DNA of 64,000 bases from JABSSA01 sp039984715 (GCA_039984715.1 JBDWUA010000012.1:186001-250000), one strand, 5' to 3'. Shown: positions 43,713 through 52,976, counted from the stretch's first letter. Made by a program: numbers and translations. The notes: generated by a model from the letters alone, not told the origin.

Positions 43713-45019
43713 TACGCGACCTTTTCTTGAATTAATGCGGGCACTTCAACTGGTGTGGTTCCCGTCGAAATCGCAGCCCGCACTGCGGCTTCTGCGACAT
43801 CAGCATCCTTGGGGCGCACAGCATGCAACACGGCAAGAGTATCACCGCGTGCCACCTCTGTTCCCAATCGAACAACTTCAGAAAACCCGACCGCAGGATT
43901 GATGACGTCTCTTTCGGTCACACGACCTCCACCCAACGCGACAACAGCCTTACCCAACCGTTCCCCATCAATCGCTGACACAATACCCGGTCTGTTTGCG
44001 CGAATTTCACGGATCACATTGGCCTCTGGCAGGAACCGGTCCGCATTGTCCAAAAAGCTTAGCGGCCCCCCTTGGGCGGACACCATCTGTGAAAACTGCT
44101 CGGCTGCTGCGCCAGATCGCACCGCCTCGTCAATGGCATCCACACCGGCTTGAACATCATCAGACAATCCAGCTTCGGCCAAAAGGACACCGCCCAAAGT
44201 CGCGCTTACCTCAAGCAACGCGCCTCGTTCTTCACCGCGCAGAACACGAACAACATGTGCCACTTCCAATGCGTTGCCAATTGCGGGGGCCAATGGCTGG
44301 CTCATATCTGTCACCAAGGCGACAGTCTTACAGCCCGCCGCATTGGACGTCCGCACCAAAGATTGGGCCAATGCACGCGCGGCATCGATATCCTTCATGA
44401 AAGCGCCCGAGCCCACTTTGACATCCAGCACCAGCCCTTGCAGTCCTGCCGCCAATTTCTTGGACAAAATCGACGCCGTAATCAGATCAAGACTATCCAC
44501 AGTCGACGTGACATCGCGCACCGCATAAAGCCGTCGATCCGCCGGCGCGATATTTGAGGTTGCCCCAACAATCGCGCATCCCGAACGGGTCAAAACGTCT
44601 TGGACCTGACTAATCGGCAAAGTTGTCGACACGCCGGGGATGGATTCCAATTTATCCAATGTGCCGCCGGTATGACCGAGCCCCCGACCGGAAATCATCG
44701 GAACCGCGGCCCCGCATGCCGCCAGCGCTGGGGCCAGAACAAGGCTCACACAATCGCCAACTCCGCCGGTTGAATGTTTATCAAGCACTGGACGATCCAC
44801 GTTCCAGTCAATCACTTGCCCAGAATCCCGCATGGCCATGGTCAATGCCACGCGTCCTTCATCGTTGATGCCGTTAAGACATACAGCCATCGCAAAAGCA
44901 CCAGCCTGTGCATCACTGACCTGCCCGTCGGCCAACCCTTGTGCAAACCAATTCAGTTCATCGCGCGTCGGGCTTTGACCTTGGCGCAGCTTTGCTATGA
45001 TGTCGCGTGCTGTCATCAT
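43712..45019 (-). CDS. deoA: Thymidine phosphorylase
   Basis: A 435-residue enzyme that phosphorolyses thymidine and deoxyuridine to base and deoxyribose-1-phosphate. The phosphate-binding segment VLDKHSTGGVGDCVSLVLAP is clear, and ISGRGLGHTGGTLDKLESIPG follows. Two adjacent ATGs (45019, 45016) could start it; the stop of cdd overlaps them. It sits between cdd and deoB in one transcription unit. Confidence 0.96.
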   Translation of the reverse strand: MMTARDIIAKLRQGQSPTRDELNWFAQGLADGQVSDAQAGAFAMAVCLNGINDEGRVALTMAMRDSGQVIDWNVDRPVLDKHSTGGVGDCVSLVLAPALAACGAAVPMISGRGLGHTGGTLDKLESIPGVSTTLPISQVQDVLTRSGCAIVGATSNIAPADRRLYAVRDVTSTVDSLDLITASILSKKLAAGLQGLVLDVKVGSGAFMKDIDAARALAQSLVRTSNAAGCKTVALVTDMSQPLAPAIGNALEVAHVVRVLRGEERGALLEVSATLGGVLLAEAGLSDDVQAGVDAIDEAVRSGAAAEQFSQMVSAQGGPLSFLDNADRFLPEANVIREIRANRPGIVSAIDGERLGKAVVALGGGRVTERDVINPAVGFSEVVRLGTEVARGDTLAVLHAVRPKDADVAEAAVRAAISTGTTPVEVPALIQEKVA

Positions 45020-45414
45020 GATTGTCCATGTTCCAAATGTTCGGGTGTAAATGCCCCGGGCAACAATTCCGCCAATGTCATTATTTGGGACGCCCCTTCA
45101 GTCGCGGCCATCGTAACCTGAACGTCGGGCCGTCCAAATTCCTTGAGCTTTTGACGACACCCGCCACAGGGCGTCACCGGCAATGACCCCTGCGCAACGA
45201 CATACACTTCGGTCAACGAGGATTCTCCTGCTGCGACCATCGCGGCGATTGCACCAGCTTCGGCACATGTCCCTTCGGGATAAGCGACATTTTCAACGTT
45301 GCACCCGGCGTAAATCGTTCCAGATGCCCCGCGTACGGCCGCCCCGACCTTAAAATTTGAATACGGCGCATATGCATTTTCGCGTACGGCCTCTGCTGCG
45401 GCTTTTAATGACAT
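45016..45414 (-). CDS. cdd: Cytidine deaminase
   Basis: A 132-residue homotetrameric-type zinc enzyme that turns cytidine into uridine. The zinc site is GTCAEAGAIAAM (Cys with catalytic Glu) and PCGGCRQKL. The Shine-Dalgarno GGAGGG overlaps the end of the upstream gene, whose TAG directly precedes the ATG. It overlaps deoA by 4 bp. The operon thus converts pyrimidine nucleosides into uracil and sugar phosphate. Confidence 0.96.
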   Translation of the reverse strand: MSLKAAAEAVRENAYAPYSNFKVGAAVRGASGTIYAGCNVENVAYPEGTCAEAGAIAAMVAAGESSLTEVYVVAQGSLPVTPCGGCRQKLKEFGRPDVQVTMAATEGASQIMTLAELLPGAFTPEHLEHGQS

Positions 45415-46503
45415 CTAACCCTCCACCTGCGTTCCAAACATGCCCGGCAAAGACACTTCGAGAAACTCAAGATCTTCTGATGCGTCTGAATAACGCGTCT
45501 TGAACCCCGGAGGAATGACGAATGCATCCCCCGCTGTCAGCGATTGCGTACTTTGATCCTGGCCTTCCAAAGACATCGATCCTGACATCACAAAGCTGAA
45601 TAAAATATCACTGTCATGGGTTGTCCATTGAGCCGTTTGACCATTTGGGCGCACTACGTGAACGCCTGCCACGCCCTTGGTGTTGCGTTCAATCAATGTG
45701 TCACGCGAGGAAAACCCGGTCAGTCGAAACGGATGCCATACCGCATCTTCTGATTTGTGATGCACAAACCGCTGGCCATCAAACTCTCGGTCAGGACGTT
45801 TTGTTGGGGTCGGTAATTCCATGTCATGATCAATGGTGGTCACATGTTCCGCTGGTACACCAATTTCGATGACTTCGATATTGTCGCTTGCGTACAGCAC
45901 GCGGTGGCGAATTTCCGGCGGTTGAATTACACAGTTTCCCGCATGCAATCGGAAGGGTTTACCTTGGTCTTCGTAAACCAGATCGACCCACCCTTTGTAA
46001 CAGAAAATCAGCTGAAATCCGACGGAATGGAAATGCACCATATCCGGCACAGGCCCACCATCCGGTATACGAATATGGCTCGCGATGATTGAGCCCCCCA
46101 ACCGGTCAGGGATCAGATCGCGGTAATGCATGCCAGCCCGCCCAACGATCCATGGGGCTTCGTCGGCCAGTTTTCGCACAACAAACGCATGTTGTGTTTC
46201 CGGCATGACGACTGGCGCCGCCAAGGGTTTAATTTCAATGCGAGTGCCGTTTGGCGCAACCAATTGATCCGCCCCACCTGCGATCAAAATCGGGTCATCC
46301 GCCAAAATCCGTATCACACCGGGTGATGCATCGGCCCCTTTTCGCACGCGCAGACGCACACCATGCCCCGAAAAAACTGCCTCACTCGGGTCATCCGCCG
46401 GAAAGATTTCATCCATGCGCATACCAAGTGTCTTGGTGAAAAACGGAATGTCGTCCCTGAGTTCATCTGTTGGCAATAATATTTCGGCACGAATGTTTTG
46501 CAT
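45415..46503 (-). CDS. VOC-bicupin fusion protein
   Basis: A 362-residue protein starting MQNIRAEILLPTDELRDDIPFF, an N-terminal vicinal-oxygen-chelate-like domain (about 1-90). Two cupin domains follow: the first keeps a metal site (MVHFHSVGFQLIF ... IRHRVLYA), the second is degenerate, with Lys where the last His ligand would be (PPGFKTRYS). It is the first gene of the cdd-deoA-deoB operon with its stop abutting cdd. An AGGGGG site precedes the ATG at 46503. It could handle a product of nucleoside breakdown; this is inference from context. Confidence 0.75.
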   Translation of the reverse strand: MQNIRAEILLPTDELRDDIPFFTKTLGMRMDEIFPADDPSEAVFSGHGVRLRVRKGADASPGVIRILADDPILIAGGADQLVAPNGTRIEIKPLAAPVVMPETQHAFVVRKLADEAPWIVGRAGMHYRDLIPDRLGGSIIASHIRIPDGGPVPDMVHFHSVGFQLIFCYKGWVDLVYEDQGKPFRLHAGNCVIQPPEIRHRVLYASDNIEVIEIGVPAEHVTTIDHDMELPTPTKRPDREFDGQRFVHHKSEDAVWHPFRLTGFSSRDTLIERNTKGVAGVHVVRPNGQTAQWTTHDSDILFSFVMSGSMSLEGQDQSTQSLTAGDAFVIPPGFKTRYSDASEDLEFLEVSLPGMFGTQVEG

Positions 46504-46670
46504 GAAGCCCCCTAACGCTCGAATAAACTCTGCACAGCACAAGGATGCAATCCACCTGCGTCGAAGAATTGCACACAGTGCAGACGTGATAACGTGTAAC
46601 CGGATGAGAGCTGACGACATCAAAGATATAGTTTAACACTAAACCAAAATACCAAGGGAAAGTGATTCCA

Positions 46671-48944
46671 ATGTCAGATCAACCAAGTCTTCGCGACGCG
46701 GCACTCAGATACCATGCCGAACCAAAGCCCGGTAAGCTGGAAATTCGGGCGACCAAACCGTTGGCACATGGTGGCGATCTTGCTTTGGCATACTCTCCGG
46801 GTGTTGCAGAAGCTTGCTTGGAAATTAAGGCCGACGAAGAAACCGCCGCGCAATATACGGCGCGGGGCAATCTGGTTGCGGTTGTGTCAAACGGCACAGC
46901 GGTCCTTGGGCTTGGCAATATTGGGGCGCTCGCATCAAAACCAGTGATGGAAGGCAAGGCCGTTCTGTTCAAGAAATTCGCGTCAATCGATTGCTTTGAC
47001 ATCGAGGTCAACGAAACTGACCCGGAAAAACTTGCGGATATTGTCTGTGCGCTCGAACCCACCTTTGGCGCGATTAACCTTGAAGATATCAAAGCACCTG
47101 ATTGCTTTGTTGTGGAAAAGCTTTGCCGCGAACGGATGAACATTCCCGTTTTCCATGATGATCAACACGGGACAGCAATTGTCGTTGGTGCGGCTGCAAC
47201 AAACGCGTTGCATGTTGTTGGCAAGTCCTTTGCGGACATCAAGGTTGTATCGACAGGCGGCGGTGCAGCGGGAATTGCTTGCCTCAACATGTTGCTCAAG
47301 CTGGGAGTTAAGCGTGAAAACGTTTGGCTGTGCGATATCCACGGTCTGGTCTATGAAGGCCGCGTCGAGGACATGAACCCGTCAAAAGCCGCATTTGCGC
47401 AAGCCACTGACAAACGCACATTAGACGACGTGATCGAAGGGGCCGACCTGTTCCTAGGGCTGTCTGGGCCAAGAGTTTTGACCCAAGATCACGTCAAACA
47501 AATGAGCGACCGCCCCATTGTGTTTGCTCTGGCCAACCCAACACCGGAAATTCTGCCAGACGAAGTGCGTGAAGTTGCACCCGGCGCGATTATCGCCACC
47601 GGACGCAGTGATTTTCCAAATCAGGTCAACAACGTCTTGTGCTTCCCGTTTATTTTCAGGGGCGCGTTGGATGTCGGGGCAACGACGATCAATGATGAAA
47701 TGGAACTGGCCTGCATTGAAGGGATCGCAGCCCTTGCCCGCGCAACGACGTCCGCGGAAGCGGCGGCCGCATATAAAAGCGAACAATTGACCTTTGGGGC
47801 GGATTATTTGATCCCCAAACCGTTTGATCCACGTCTAGTGGGCATTGTCAGCTCGGCCGTGGCAGAGGCCGCCATGAAAACAGGTGTCGCAAAGCGCCCG
47901 ATTGAGGACATGGAAGCGTACCGAAGCAAGCTTGATCAATCTGTCTTTAAGTCAGCATTATTGATGCGCCCTGTGTTTGATGCCGCACGTGTTGAAAGCC
48001 GCCGTATTGTCTTTGCCGAAGGGGAAGACGAACGGGTTTTGCGGGCGGCCCAGTCGATGCTTGAGGAAACAACAGAACGCCCGATTTTGATTGGACGTCC
48101 AGAAGTCATAGAAGCACGGATAAAACGGGCCGGCCTAACCATCAGTTTGGGCGACGACGTGGACAATGTGAATCCGGAAAACGACCCTCGTTATCGCGAT
48201 TATTGGGAAACCTATCATACTTTGATGGCCAGACGCGGCGTCACACCGGACTTGGCCCGCGCCATTATGCGCACCAATACTACCGCTATCGGGGCCGTCA
48301 TGGTGCATCGCCGCGAAGCGGACAGTTTGATTTGCGGGACCTTTGGCGAATTCAGTTGGCACCAACGTTATATCAACGAAGTTTTGGGCTCGGCTGAACA
48401 TCACTCTGTCGGGGCGCTTAGTTTGATCATACTGGAAGACGGTCCGTTATTTGTGGCCGACACATCTGTTCATTTGACGCCGACCCCGGAACAGATTGCA
48501 GAAATAGCCTCGGGTGCATCGCGCCATGTCAGACGGTTCGGACTGGAACCGAACATCGCGCTTTGTTCGAAGTCTCAATTCGGGAACCAGACCGATCCGT
48601 CAAGTCAACGCATGCGCGACGCTCTGGCAATATTGGATTCAGAAACTCGGGATTTCTGTTACGAAGGCGAAATGAATGTCGACACGGCGCTTGATCCCAA
48701 TTTGCGGGCACGGCTATTTCCGGAAAACCGGATGACAGGCGCTGCGAACGTATTGATCTTTGCACAGGCAGACGCGGCCTCTGCGGTGCGCAACATTCTC
48801 AAGATGAAAGGCGGCGGATTGGAAGTTGGCCCAATTCTGATGGGCATGGGCAACCAAGCGCATATTGTCAGCCCCTCCATCACAGCCCGAGGATTATTGA
48901 ACATGTCGGCAATCGCGGGCACACCAGTTGCGCAATACGGATAG
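46671..48944 (+). CDS. maeB: NADP-dependent malic enzyme with phosphotransacetylase-like domain
   Basis: A 757-residue protein. The malic-enzyme part (about 1-430) has PLAHGGDLALAYSPGVAEAC, FHDDQHGTAIVVGAAATNAL and VSTGGGAAGIACLNMLL. The C-terminal ~320 residues are phosphate acetyl/butyryltransferase-like (RIVFAEGEDERVLRAAQSML, AANVLIFAQADAASAVRNIL) and act in regulation rather than catalysis in known MaeB. It decarboxylates malate to pyruvate and makes NADPH. It starts at the ATG 46671 after AAGGGAAA. Confidence 0.95.
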   Translation: MSDQPSLRDAALRYHAEPKPGKLEIRATKPLAHGGDLALAYSPGVAEACLEIKADEETAAQYTARGNLVAVVSNGTAVLGLGNIGALASKPVMEGKAVLFKKFASIDCFDIEVNETDPEKLADIVCALEPTFGAINLEDIKAPDCFVVEKLCRERMNIPVFHDDQHGTAIVVGAAATNALHVVGKSFADIKVVSTGGGAAGIACLNMLLKLGVKRENVWLCDIHGLVYEGRVEDMNPSKAAFAQATDKRTLDDVIEGADLFLGLSGPRVLTQDHVKQMSDRPIVFALANPTPEILPDEVREVAPGAIIATGRSDFPNQVNNVLCFPFIFRGALDVGATTINDEMELACIEGIAALARATTSAEAAAAYKSEQLTFGADYLIPKPFDPRLVGIVSSAVAEAAMKTGVAKRPIEDMEAYRSKLDQSVFKSALLMRPVFDAARVESRRIVFAEGEDERVLRAAQSMLEETTERPILIGRPEVIEARIKRAGLTISLGDDVDNVNPENDPRYRDYWETYHTLMARRGVTPDLARAIMRTNTTAIGAVMVHRREADSLICGTFGEFSWHQRYINEVLGSAEHHSVGALSLIILEDGPLFVADTSVHLTPTPEQIAEIASGASRHVRRFGLEPNIALCSKSQFGNQTDPSSQRMRDALAILDSETRDFCYEGEMNVDTALDPNLRARLFPENRMTGAANVLIFAQADAASAVRNILKMKGGGLEVGPILMGMGNQAHIVSPSITARGLLNMSAIAGTPVAQYG

Positions 48945-48950
48945 TTTTTC

Positions 48951-48982
48951 GATTGGCGTCCGTGACTGAACGCGCGCCAATC
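48951..48982 (+). terminator. Hairpin after the malic enzyme gene
   Basis: GATTGGCG and CGCCAATC form an 8-bp stem with a 16-nt loop, 6 bp after the stop. There is no T run following it. The ATTGGCG/CGCCAAT core is shared with the hairpin at 18911-18939. Confidence 0.5.
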
Positions 48983-48998
48983 GCCCACAACAGCAAAC

Positions 48999-49086
48999 TT
49001 TGCAAATCGCAGAGAAATTCGCAGGATGCTGCTAAATTCCAGCGGCTTTGCAAAAATTTGCAGTCACATTTGAACTTTTTTGCAAA
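48999..49086. promoter_or_regulatory. Array of TTTGCAAA palindromes upstream of prpE
   Basis: Three perfect TTTGCAAA octamers lie at 48999-49006, 49047-49054 and 49079-49086, plus a partial TTTGCAGT at 49057. This is the type of half-site described for RamB and for the short-chain fatty acyl-CoA regulator (ScfR) PccR, which controls propionyl-CoA genes in Rhodobacter sphaeroides. The target here, a propionyl-CoA synthetase, fits. No such regulator is encoded in the window. Confidence 0.65.
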
Positions 49087-49186
49087 GTCATCGCGATAAT
49101 CCCACACAATTTTGTAACTGAACACTTGCGGAATGGGCTTTCCGACACGTAACGATTTATCCTGACGTCAATCAGGAGATCACCCC

Positions 49187-51079
49187 ATGGGATACGCCGA
49201 AGAATACAGCCGCTGGCAGTCCGCGCCGGAAGCCTATTGGATGGATCAGAGCAAAGCGATTGATTGGGTCGAAGCTCCGAAACAGGCGTTGTATGAACGT
49301 GGTGAACATCTGTTTGAATGGTTTGCTGAATCCAAGGTCAACACATGTTGGAACGCTGTTGATCGCCATGTGGCAACACGCGGTGATCAGGCCGCGATCA
49401 TCTATGACAGCCCCGTCACGGATACCAAAACCACCATAACATACAAAGACCTTCAAACGCGGGTGGCCCGCCTTGCTGGTGCCCTGGCTGCAAAAGGTGT
49501 GACCAAAGGCGACCGTGTCATCATATACATGCCGATGGTACCCGAAGCTTTGGAAGCGATGCTCGCCTGTGCGCGTATTGGGGCCGTCCATTCCGTTGTG
49601 TTTGGCGGGTTCGCCGCCAACGAACTGGCTGTTCGAATAGATGATTGCACCCCCAAGGCTATTATTGCCGGATCATGCGGGATCGAACCGGGGCGCATCA
49701 TTGAATACAAGCCTCTTCTGGATGGCGCGATTGAGATCGCTGAACATAAGCCCGAATTTTGCGTCATACTCCAACGCGAACAATATATCGCGACGCTGAA
49801 CCCTGATCGCGATCATGACTGGCATGCATTCCAAGACGGGGCAACGCCCGCCGACTGTGTACCAGTTGACGGCAATCACCCGGCTTACATCTTGTACACA
49901 TCGGGCACGACAGGAGCCCCCAAAGGCGTAGTTCGCCCGACGGCCGGGCACCTTGTCGCCCTGAACTGGACGATGAAGAACATCTATAACGTCGATCCGG
50001 GTGACGTCTTTTGGGCGGCTTCTGATGTGGGTTGGGTCGTCGGACACAGCTATATTTGCTACGCACCCCTGATCCACGGCAACACGACCATCGTATTCGA
50101 AGGCAAACCCGTCGGCACACCAGATGCGAGCACCTTCTGGCGAATTATTTCTGAACACAAAGTGCGCAGTTTTTTCACCGCTCCAACCGCCATTCGCGCC
50201 GTAAAGCGAGAAGACCCAAAAGGGACGTTGGTTGAACAATTCGACCTTAGTCACCTGAACGCGCTTTATTTGGCTGGGGAACGCGCAGACCCGGACACGA
50301 TCGTATGGGCCCAAGAGATGTTAAACATCCCCGTCATCGATCATTGGTGGCAAACCGAAACTGGTTATTCCATCGCAGCAAATCCCATGGGTTTAGAGGC
50401 CCTGCCTGTCAAAGTCGGATCGCCTTCCGTTCCAATGCCGGGTTACGACGTACAAATATTGGGCGACGACGGGCATCCAGTTGCCACTGGCGAATTGGGT
50501 GCAATCGCGATCAAATTACCTTTGCCCCCCGGCACATTGCCCACTTTGTGGAATGCGGCAGATCGGTTTCGGTCTAGCTATTTGACCGCATTTCCCGGGT
50601 ATTATGAAACGGGCGATGCCGGCATGAAGGACGAGGACGGATACCTGTACATCATGGCCCGCACCGATGACGTGATCAACGTTGCAGGGCACCGTTTGTC
50701 GACGGGAGGAATGGAAGAGGTTATCGCATCCCATCCGGATGTCGCTGAATGCGCTGTGATTGGCGTGACCGATGACTTCAAAGGTCAACTTCCAGTCGGG
50801 TTTCTTTGTCTCAACAACGGAACAAACCGCCCTCATGCCGATATAATCGCCGAAGCCGTAAAGCTGGTGCGCAACCAAATTGGTCCGGTCGCGGCTTTCA
50901 AACTGGCGGTGGTTGTTGATCGATTGCCAAAGACACGTTCAGGTAAAATTCTGCGCGGTACAATGGTCAAAATAGCGGACAACGCGGAATTCAAAATGCC
51001 TGCAACTATTGATGATCCCGCTATTCTGGATGAAATCCGCGATGCTTTGAAAACTATTGGATACGCTTCTGGCACGTGA
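49187..51079 (+). CDS. prpE: Propionyl-CoA synthetase
   Basis: A 630-residue AMP-forming ligase of the acetyl/propionyl-CoA synthetase family. The start MGYAEEYSRWQSAPEAYWMD and length are those of PrpE. The P-loop is LYTSGTTGAPKGVVR (about 238-252), A5 is DHWWQTETGYSI, and the acetylation-controlled catalytic Lys lies in PKTRSGKILRGTM. It activates propionate for assimilation. An array of TTTGCAAA sites and a CAGGAGAT ribosome-binding site precede it. Confidence 0.94.
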   Translation: MGYAEEYSRWQSAPEAYWMDQSKAIDWVEAPKQALYERGEHLFEWFAESKVNTCWNAVDRHVATRGDQAAIIYDSPVTDTKTTITYKDLQTRVARLAGALAAKGVTKGDRVIIYMPMVPEALEAMLACARIGAVHSVVFGGFAANELAVRIDDCTPKAIIAGSCGIEPGRIIEYKPLLDGAIEIAEHKPEFCVILQREQYIATLNPDRDHDWHAFQDGATPADCVPVDGNHPAYILYTSGTTGAPKGVVRPTAGHLVALNWTMKNIYNVDPGDVFWAASDVGWVVGHSYICYAPLIHGNTTIVFEGKPVGTPDASTFWRIISEHKVRSFFTAPTAIRAVKREDPKGTLVEQFDLSHLNALYLAGERADPDTIVWAQEMLNIPVIDHWWQTETGYSIAANPMGLEALPVKVGSPSVPMPGYDVQILGDDGHPVATGELGAIAIKLPLPPGTLPTLWNAADRFRSSYLTAFPGYYETGDAGMKDEDGYLYIMARTDDVINVAGHRLSTGGMEEVIASHPDVAECAVIGVTDDFKGQLPVGFLCLNNGTNRPHADIIAEAVKLVRNQIGPVAAFKLAVVVDRLPKTRSGKILRGTMVKIADNAEFKMPATIDDPAILDEIRDALKTIGYASGT

Positions 51080-51387
51080 TTGTCTGAAACTTGATTAACA
51101 TTCAGGACATGCCATCTGATTGACGTCATCGTTCACTAAATTGGTCCATACAGGTTGCAGATCGAATTTCTGGGCGTCTCAACACGCGGATAATGTCGTG
51201 CACGCAAATTTGAAACCGGACGTGCGTGAGCAGGCATTGGGCTTTCACCCTTTGTGACATGGACTGTGCTTTGGGAACCAATGCGACGTGGGCGTAAATC
51301 ACAGTTTTGCCTTTGAAACGTGATTTGACACGCGATGGTTGCGTCGCGGACAGTCGGGATGCGTACAATCAATTCCGGGGACTCTCT
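51080..51387. other. Intergenic region before the secreted/SCO operon
   Basis: 308 bp without a supported gene. Possible promoter elements are TTGCGT (51339) and TACAAT (51364), spaced 19 bp, placing transcription just before the ATG at 51388; this is weak. Short minus-strand frames here lack support. Confidence 0.4.
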
Positions 51388-51843
51388 ATGCGTTTTAAAC
51401 CCTTATTCCTGACGGCAAGCGCCCTTGTCGCATCGGCCGTTTCTTCATGGGCTGCAGAAGGCAAACCAATTTCTGTCAAGGGAGAGATCATAGACACATG
51501 GTGTTATATGTCCGGGGTCATGGGCCCAACGGACACTGTGGTCGGATCTGCACACCATACCTGCGCGCTGTGGTGCAGTGCGGGCGGCATTCCTGTCGGA
51601 CTTTTGGCAGAAGACGGCACGGTCTATATGGTTTTGAAGATCGAGGATGACACGCAACTGGCCGGGGGCGAAAGTGCGCTGCGACTGGCCGCTCATGTCG
51701 TGGAAGCAGACGGAATGGTATACGAGCGCGATGGCTTGAATTATCTGATCGTCAACAAGGTCATCGCGGATTTAGGTACGCAAAACCTGACCCACGAAGA
51801 TTATGGCCATGTCCCTCAGTTTGCGATCAGAAAGCCAAAATGA
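51388..51843 (+). CDS. Secreted Cys/His-motif protein, first gene of SCO operon
   Basis: A 151-residue protein with signal peptide MRFKPLFLTASALVASAVSSWA. The mature part is a predicted beta barrel (OB-like: ISVKGEIIDTWCYMSG and RLAAHVVEADGMVYERDGL) with invariant-looking residues WCYM, SAHHTCALWCSAGGIP. Cys and His at this spacing (Cys, His-His-x-Cys-x3-Cys) suggest a metal or heme contact site in the periplasm. Its stop overlaps the next start (ATGA). Members of this family are hypothetical proteins; copper handling is inferred from the SCO neighbour. Confidence 0.75.
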   Translation: MRFKPLFLTASALVASAVSSWAAEGKPISVKGEIIDTWCYMSGVMGPTDTVVGSAHHTCALWCSAGGIPVGLLAEDGTVYMVLKIEDDTQLAGGESALRLAAHVVEADGMVYERDGLNYLIVNKVIADLGTQNLTHEDYGHVPQFAIRKPK

Positions 51844-52406
51844 TGCTTAAACAGATTATTGCTGTCACCGTCATGTTCGCCTCGTCTGTTTCGGCCCAAG
51901 ATTTCTCGGCAAATTCCGAGGCGAAAAGCTGGAAATTATACGCTGAAGTTCCCGCCCGTTTCGAGGCGAAAGTTGTTGATCTTATATGCGAACTGACCGG
52001 AGATTGTCCGTCCGATTGTGGCGCTGGAAAACGCCAGATGGGATTGTTGCGCACAGTCGATGACCAATTGGTTTTCCCGATGAAAAACAGCCAAGCCGCA
52101 TTCACCGGTGCCGCAGTGGAATTACAACCGTTCTGTGGCCAAGTCGTAGAAGTTGACGGCCTCATGATCGACGACCCCGAAATCGGGGCGAACAATGTGT
52201 ATCTGGTGCAGCGGATCAAGGCGAACGGCGCAGATTGGATCAAAGCCAACAAGTGGACCAAGCAATGGGCTAAAGAGTTTCCAGAAGCCAAAGGCAAAGG
52301 GCCTTGGTTCCGGCGTGACCCTCGGGTGAAAGAAATCATCGCCAACGAAGGTCATCTTGGGCTGGGTTTGGACGTCGATAAAACATACATCGAAGAGAAT
52401 TTTTGA
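51840..52406 (+). CDS. Secreted cysteine-containing protein, second gene of SCO operon
   Basis: A 188-residue protein (ATG ATG start) with signal peptide ending near SSVSA. The mature part has CELTGDCPSDCGAGKRQ and a later ELQPFCGQVVEVDGLM, giving four cysteines of which three are clustered. The fold could again be OB-like, since EVDGLMIDDPEIGANNVY follows. The last ~50 residues are rich in Lys and Trp (WTKQWAKEFPEAKGKGPWFRR). No function is known to me. It ends 4 bp before the SCO start. Confidence 0.72.
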   Translation: MMLKQIIAVTVMFASSVSAQDFSANSEAKSWKLYAEVPARFEAKVVDLICELTGDCPSDCGAGKRQMGLLRTVDDQLVFPMKNSQAAFTGAAVELQPFCGQVVEVDGLMIDDPEIGANNVYLVQRIKANGADWIKANKWTKQWAKEFPEAKGKGPWFRRDPRVKEIIANEGHLGLGLDVDKTYIEENF

Positions 52407-52410
52407 CCCT

Positions 52411-52974
52411 ATGCGTAATGTTGTTTTTGCTGGTCTGATCGGATTGATTGGGGCCGCGCCAGCTTTGGCTGCGGACCCTTTCCTTGCAAACCTTGGCGGG
52501 CCGTACGAGCTGACCGACCAATTCGGCAAGGTGCGCACCGAAAAGTCGCCCGATGGCAAAGCCCAGTTGGTATTTTTTGGGTATGCAAATTGCCCGGATA
52601 TCTGCACTGCGGCCCTGCCCCTTATGGCAGAAATCGTCAGCACACTTGAAAAGGACAACGTGGACGTCACGCCCATCATGATTACGGTTGATCCGAACGT
52701 GGATACGCCCGAAACCATGGGCCCGCCTATGGCAAAGTGGCATCCCGAATTTGTTGGGTTAAGCGGTTCGCCAGAAGCCTTGCAAGTTAGTTATGATGCG
52801 TTTCAGATCGAAATCACGCCGTTGTTTCAAGAGCCTACGGGACAATGGATTTTCGCACATGGCAGTTTCATTTATCTGCTGGATGAAGCGGGCGAACTTT
52901 TGACCCTTGTCCCGCCAATTCTTGGCCCTGACGAGGCGGCAAATATTGTGCGGAAGTATTTACAACCAAGCTAG
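52411..52974 (+). CDS. SCO1/SenC-family copper chaperone
   Basis: A 187-residue periplasmic thioredoxin-fold protein (signal peptide to about residue 20). The copper site is visible: Cys61 and Cys65 in ANCPDICTAALP and His150 in FAHGSFIYLLD. Such proteins load copper into cytochrome oxidase or nitrous oxide reductase. It is the third gene of a tight operon with two secreted proteins and ends 2 bp from the convergent NAD kinase stop. No oxidase genes lie nearby. Confidence 0.92.
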   Translation: MRNVVFAGLIGLIGAAPALAADPFLANLGGPYELTDQFGKVRTEKSPDGKAQLVFFGYANCPDICTAALPLMAEIVSTLEKDNVDVTPIMITVDPNVDTPETMGPPMAKWHPEFVGLSGSPEALQVSYDAFQIEITPLFQEPTGQWIFAHGSFIYLLDEAGELLTLVPPILGPDEAANIVRKYLQPS

Positions 52975-52976
52975 CC

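Noticed and set aside
49165..49185. CCTGA...TCAGG inverted repeat just before the prpE start
   Set aside because: The arms are only 5 bp and the right arm is the ribosome-binding site itself, so it is likely chance.
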